A DNA stretch of 8,451 bases from JBGSBR01 sp041730495 (GTDB taxonomy: Bacteria; Patescibacteriota; Microgenomatia; UBA1406; GWC2-37-13), in contig JBGSBR010000033.1 of assembly GCA_041730495.1 (NCBI GenBank), forward strand, positions 1 through 8,451. Direction: 5' to 3'. The first letter of the stretch is position 1. Every line of letters begins with the position of its first letter. Shown here one piece after another: positions 6,212 through 8,451 of this stretch. The translations under genes were made by a program, and so were the position numbers. The notes under the pieces are model-generated. The model saw only the letters and a list, made by a program, of their open reading frames with translations. It was not told where the DNA came from and did no database searches.

Positions 6212-8037
6212 TAGTTTTTGCGTTGTGCGTTTTTACGTTGAGCTTCGTTTAAGAACTGCTTACGTAATCTCAGACTGATTGGTGTGACTTCGAGATACTC
6301 ATCATCTGCGATGATATCTAAGTATTGCTCGAGACTGAGTACAGTAGGTGGCTCAAGGATGACCTTGACACCTTCACCAGATGATCGATTATTGGTCAGC
6401 TGTTTAGCACGGCAGACATTGACTTCGATATCTTTTTCTTGTGAGCTTAAGCCGACAACCATACCTTCGTATACTTTCACACCAGAACCATAGAACAATA
6501 GTCCACGTTCTTGTGCACGAGCCAGACCATAACTGAGTGTTTCACCAGCTTGACTGGCAATCAACGCTCCGTTGCGGACCTGATCCATAGTAGTACCGAT
6601 TGGTTCGTATCCGAGAAGATATGTATTCATGATGGCAGTACCACGAGTGTTTGTCATGAGAGTACTGCGGATACCGATTAAGTTACGACTTGAGATTTTA
6701 TAGATTAGACGAAGACCATTGTCTCCATAGGTCGTCATATTGATGAGTTTACCTTTTCGTTTACCGATTTCATCAGTGATTGCACCCATGTAATCTTTAT
6801 GAACATCGATTGTTATTTCTTCAAAAGGTTCAGATTTTACACCTTCGATCTCTTTGAAAATGACTTGTGGTTTTGACACTTCAAGTTCGAAGCCTTCACG
6901 ACGCATAGTTTCAATCAAGATTGAAAGATGAAGCTCTCCACGTCCACTGACAACAAAGCCGGTGGTTTCTGGATCATCTTCAATATGTAAACCTAAGTTT
7001 GTTTCAAGTTCATGATATAAACGCTCACTGATTTGTCGTGAAGTGACAAATGTTCCTTCACGGCCAGCAAATGGACTGGTATTTGGGCCAATTCTGATTT
7101 TGATGGTAGGATCTTCGACATGGATAGGAGGTAAATCTTCAGGAGTACTTGGATCAGTGACTGTTTGTCCAATGGTGAGCTCTGGGATACCAGCAAGAGC
7201 TGCAATATCACCTGATACGATCTCATCGACCTCTTGGCGCTTGAGTCCCATACTGGTGAAAAGCTTGGTAGCACTATAGTTACCGATGACTTTTCCATCA
7301 CTGACAAGAGAAATTTTCATGCCTTTTTTGAGTACACCACGAGTGATTTTGCCGATACAAATACGACCGACATATGAATCATGATCAAGAGTTGAGATCA
7401 ACATTTGAAAAGGTTTATCGAGGTCAACAGAGCTATTTGGTACTGTGTCTACAATTGTTTGAAGGAGAGGTTTTAGATCACCTGGGAGATCAGTTGTATA
7501 TTGCTCAGGTAATTCGAGATAAAATTTACCATCACGACCGACTCCGTAAAGAGTTTGGAAGTGAAGCGCATCTTCATCATCGGCAAGCTCGAGGAATAAA
7601 CTTTCGACTTCGTGTTTTACTTCAAGTGGTCGTGCATCTTTTTTATCAATTTTATTGATAAGAAGAGTGATTTTCAGTTTTGCTTCAAGAGCTTTTTTGA
7701 GTACGAATCGAGTTTGAGGAAGAGGACCTTCGGCAGCATCGACTAAAAGAAGTGCACCACTGGCCATGTTTAGGATACGTTCGACTTCACTACCGAAATC
7801 TGCGTGTCCTGGAGTATCGATAATATTGATTTTATCTGCTCCAAAAAAAATACTCGTATTTTTAGCAAGAATCGTAATACCTTTTTCACGTTCAAGATCA
7901 TTGGAATCCATGAGTAAATCTTGTTGCATTTCGCGTTGGTTTTCGCGGAAAACATCAGATTGTTTCAAGATAGTATCAACGAGAGTAGTTTTACCATGAT
8001 CGACGTGTGCGATGATTGCGATGTTACGAATATTCAT
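6211..8037 (-). CDS. typA: Ribosome-associated translational GTPase TypA/BipA
   Basis: A 608-residue GTPase, normal for the family. It binds the ribosome at the same site as EF-G and helps 50S assembly, mainly in cold or stress. The GTP-binding domain has G1 AHVDHGKTT (10-18), the switch region with REKGITI (50-56), G3 DTPGH (74-78) and G4 NKID (128-131). Beta-barrel domain II and two EF-G-like alpha/beta domains follow, then the TypA-specific C-terminal domain with QLTNNRSSGEG, EPPT and EVTPISLRLRK, which contacts the A site in known structures. ATG 8037 gives the classical start MNIRNIAIIAHVDHG; a frame open to 8064 would add nine residues absent from the family. The tail carries a duplicated AQRKN. 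It converges on the helicase, another ribosome-assembly factor. No SD is seen. Confidence 0.97.
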   Translation of the reverse strand: MNIRNIAIIAHVDHGKTTLVDTILKQSDVFRENQREMQQDLLMDSNDLEREKGITILAKNTSIFFGADKINIIDTPGHADFGSEVERILNMASGALLLVDAAEGPLPQTRFVLKKALEAKLKITLLINKIDKKDARPLEVKHEVESLFLELADDEDALHFQTLYGVGRDGKFYLELPEQYTTDLPGDLKPLLQTIVDTVPNSSVDLDKPFQMLISTLDHDSYVGRICIGKITRGVLKKGMKISLVSDGKVIGNYSATKLFTSMGLKRQEVDEIVSGDIAALAGIPELTIGQTVTDPSTPEDLPPIHVEDPTIKIRIGPNTSPFAGREGTFVTSRQISERLYHELETNLGLHIEDDPETTGFVVSGRGELHLSILIETMRREGFELEVSKPQVIFKEIEGVKSEPFEEITIDVHKDYMGAITDEIGKRKGKLINMTTYGDNGLRLIYKISSRNLIGIRSTLMTNTRGTAIMNTYLLGYEPIGTTMDQVRNGALIASQAGETLSYGLARAQERGLLFYGSGVKVYEGMVVGLSSQEKDIEVNVCRAKQLTNNRSSGEGVKVILEPPTVLSLEQYLDIIADDEYLEVTPISLRLRKQFLNEAQRKNAQRKN

Positions 8038-8124
8038 ATATTTTGTACAACAAATAAACCACATTCAGATTGACTGGTAGCATGCAATTACGTAGATACC
8101 AATGAACTCATGTGGAAGATACAT

Positions 8125-8133
8125 AGTATATCA
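8125..8133 (-). promoter_or_regulatory. Candidate extended -10 promoter of typA
   Basis: Minus-strand TGATATACT (TG, one base, then TATACT with five of six matches). Transcription would start near 8118, giving a leader of about 80 bases before ATG 8037, as at the helicase gene. No better -10 was found nearer the start codon; TACAAA just before the ATG is too close and weaker. Confidence 0.45.
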
Positions 8134-8238
8134 GATTAGTCACGATTTTGCGCTTGCTCTTACTATATTTTTACACCAACCTCATCTCGCTCTTATCGAC
8201 CATCAGTAAGCTATATCTATTCAAGTTAAAAGTTGCTT

Positions 8239-8251
8239 AGAAAGGTGGTGA
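8239..8251 (+). promoter_or_regulatory. Near-perfect Shine-Dalgarno sequence
   Basis: AGAAAGGTGGTGA matches 12 of 13 bases of the full complement of the usual bacterial 16S rRNA 3' end (AGAAAGGAGGTGA) and ends four bases before ATG 8256. It fixes the start of the 51-residue gene and is the only strong SD in the window. Confidence 0.8.
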
Positions 8252-8255
8252 AAGC

Positions 8256-8411
8256 ATGAATAACGCATATGATGATAAAGCAGAAGCAAAAGCTGACCAA
8301 TGGCAAGCCAAGCTTGATGAACTTCAGGCAAAAGCTAAAGAAGCCACAGCTGATGCACGGATTGCAATCGATGAACAGATTGAAGAGATAAAACGAAAAA
8401 TGAATGAGTAA
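8256..8411 (+). CDS. Small coiled-coil hypothetical protein (51 residues)
   Basis: A soluble 51-residue protein, rich in Ala, Lys, Glu, Asp and Gln, with no Pro, Gly or Cys. From about residue 8 to 49 it can form one long amphipathic helix, with hydrophobic residues at Trp16, Leu20, Leu23, Ala27, Ala30, Ala34, Ile38, Ile42 and Ile45, spaced as in a coiled coil. Self-association or binding to another helical protein is likely. The composition loosely recalls the Sll1863-type stress coiled-coil proteins of bacteria, but this is not a firm match. A strong SD argues for high expression and for a real gene despite its size. Its promoter is not clear; TATATT at 8164-8169 is one candidate. It is divergent from typA. 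Confidence 0.7.
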   Translation: MNNAYDDKAEAKADQWQAKLDELQAKAKEATADARIAIDEQIEEIKRKMNE

Positions 8412-8419
8412 TTACTAAT

Positions 8420-8433
8420 TAAGATAAATCTTA
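8420..8433. repeat. Small inverted repeat TAAGATAAATCTTA
   Basis: Arms TAAGAT and ATCTTA with a two-base spacer lie between the 51-residue gene and the next ATG. The left arm could also serve as a weak -10 box, placing transcription at about the ATG at 8433. It is too AT-rich and too short for a terminator. Confidence 0.2.
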
Positions 8434-8451
8434 TGGAAACTACAATTATTG
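8433..8451 (+). CDS. Possible start of a further gene, cut by the window edge
   Basis: ATG followed by an open frame METTII before the sequence ends. A -10-like TAAGAT lies seven bases upstream, matching the near-leaderless pattern of other genes here. With six codons nothing can be said about function. Confidence 0.25.

Noticed and set aside
6993..7307. 104-codon frame on the minus strand inside typA
   Set aside because: Same strand, different frame, inside typA; low-complexity shadow translation with no start signal.
7374..7658. 94-codon open frame on the plus strand inside typA
   Set aside because: Antisense to a highly conserved GTPase gene, with no recognisable protein features; a shadow of typA codon bias.
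8110..8139. Nine-codon ATG frame between typA and the coiled-coil gene
   Set aside because: Too short, with no SD, and overlapping the likely typA promoter; no evidence that it is translated.
8038..8255. A structured RNA gene or tRNA in the longest intergenic gap
   Set aside because: No cloverleaf, CCA end or strong long hairpin could be found by eye; promoter elements and the SD account for the visible signals.

Overview
The window looks like chromosomal DNA of a small-genome bacterium with moderate-to-low G+C. TypA/BipA and TATAAT-type promoters make it bacterial. Most genes lack a Shine-Dalgarno (SD) sequence and start at, or a few bases after, a predicted transcription start. Genes are short and tightly packed. 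All eight visible stop codons are TAA, and long glycine-rich reading frames are never broken by TGA, so the standard bacterial code fits. This style recalls the Patescibacteria (CPR), but that placement is an inference, not a proof.

Layout. Positions 1-2135 (minus strand) hold a two-gene unit: an unrecognised two-pass membrane protein with a large cytosolic domain, then, coupled through a TAATG overlap, an exosortase/archaeosortase-family membrane protease that runs off the left edge. A divergent promoter region separates it from a TerC-family metal transporter (2211-3131, plus). A tiny, very acidic protein (3224-3463, plus) follows. It converges tail to tail on a family 2 glycosyltransferase (3460-4374, minus), and the two stop codons share the palindrome TTAA. 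A divergent promoter region with a repeated TGCAGCT leads to a small zinc-ribbon protein that starts with TTG (4472-4750, plus). Next comes a DEAD-box RNA helicase with a DEVD motif II (4874-6064, plus), ended by a clear intrinsic terminator. It converges on typA (6211-8037, minus), across a short gap that holds a probable dispersed repeat. The right end has a 51-residue coiled-coil protein, the only gene with a strong SD, and the first codons of a possible further gene.

How the genes may work together. The exosortase, its coupled partner and the glycosyltransferase suggest cell-surface protein anchoring or glycan work. No PEP-CTERM-type substrate is visible here, so this is only a lead. The helicase and TypA both serve ribosome assembly and adaptation to cold in other bacteria. 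Here each has an extended -10 promoter and a predicted leader of about 80 nt, unlike the near-leaderless neighbours.

No tRNA, rRNA, CRISPR array or insertion sequence was seen. No stretch without a gene exceeds about 220 bases; the longest is 8038-8255.
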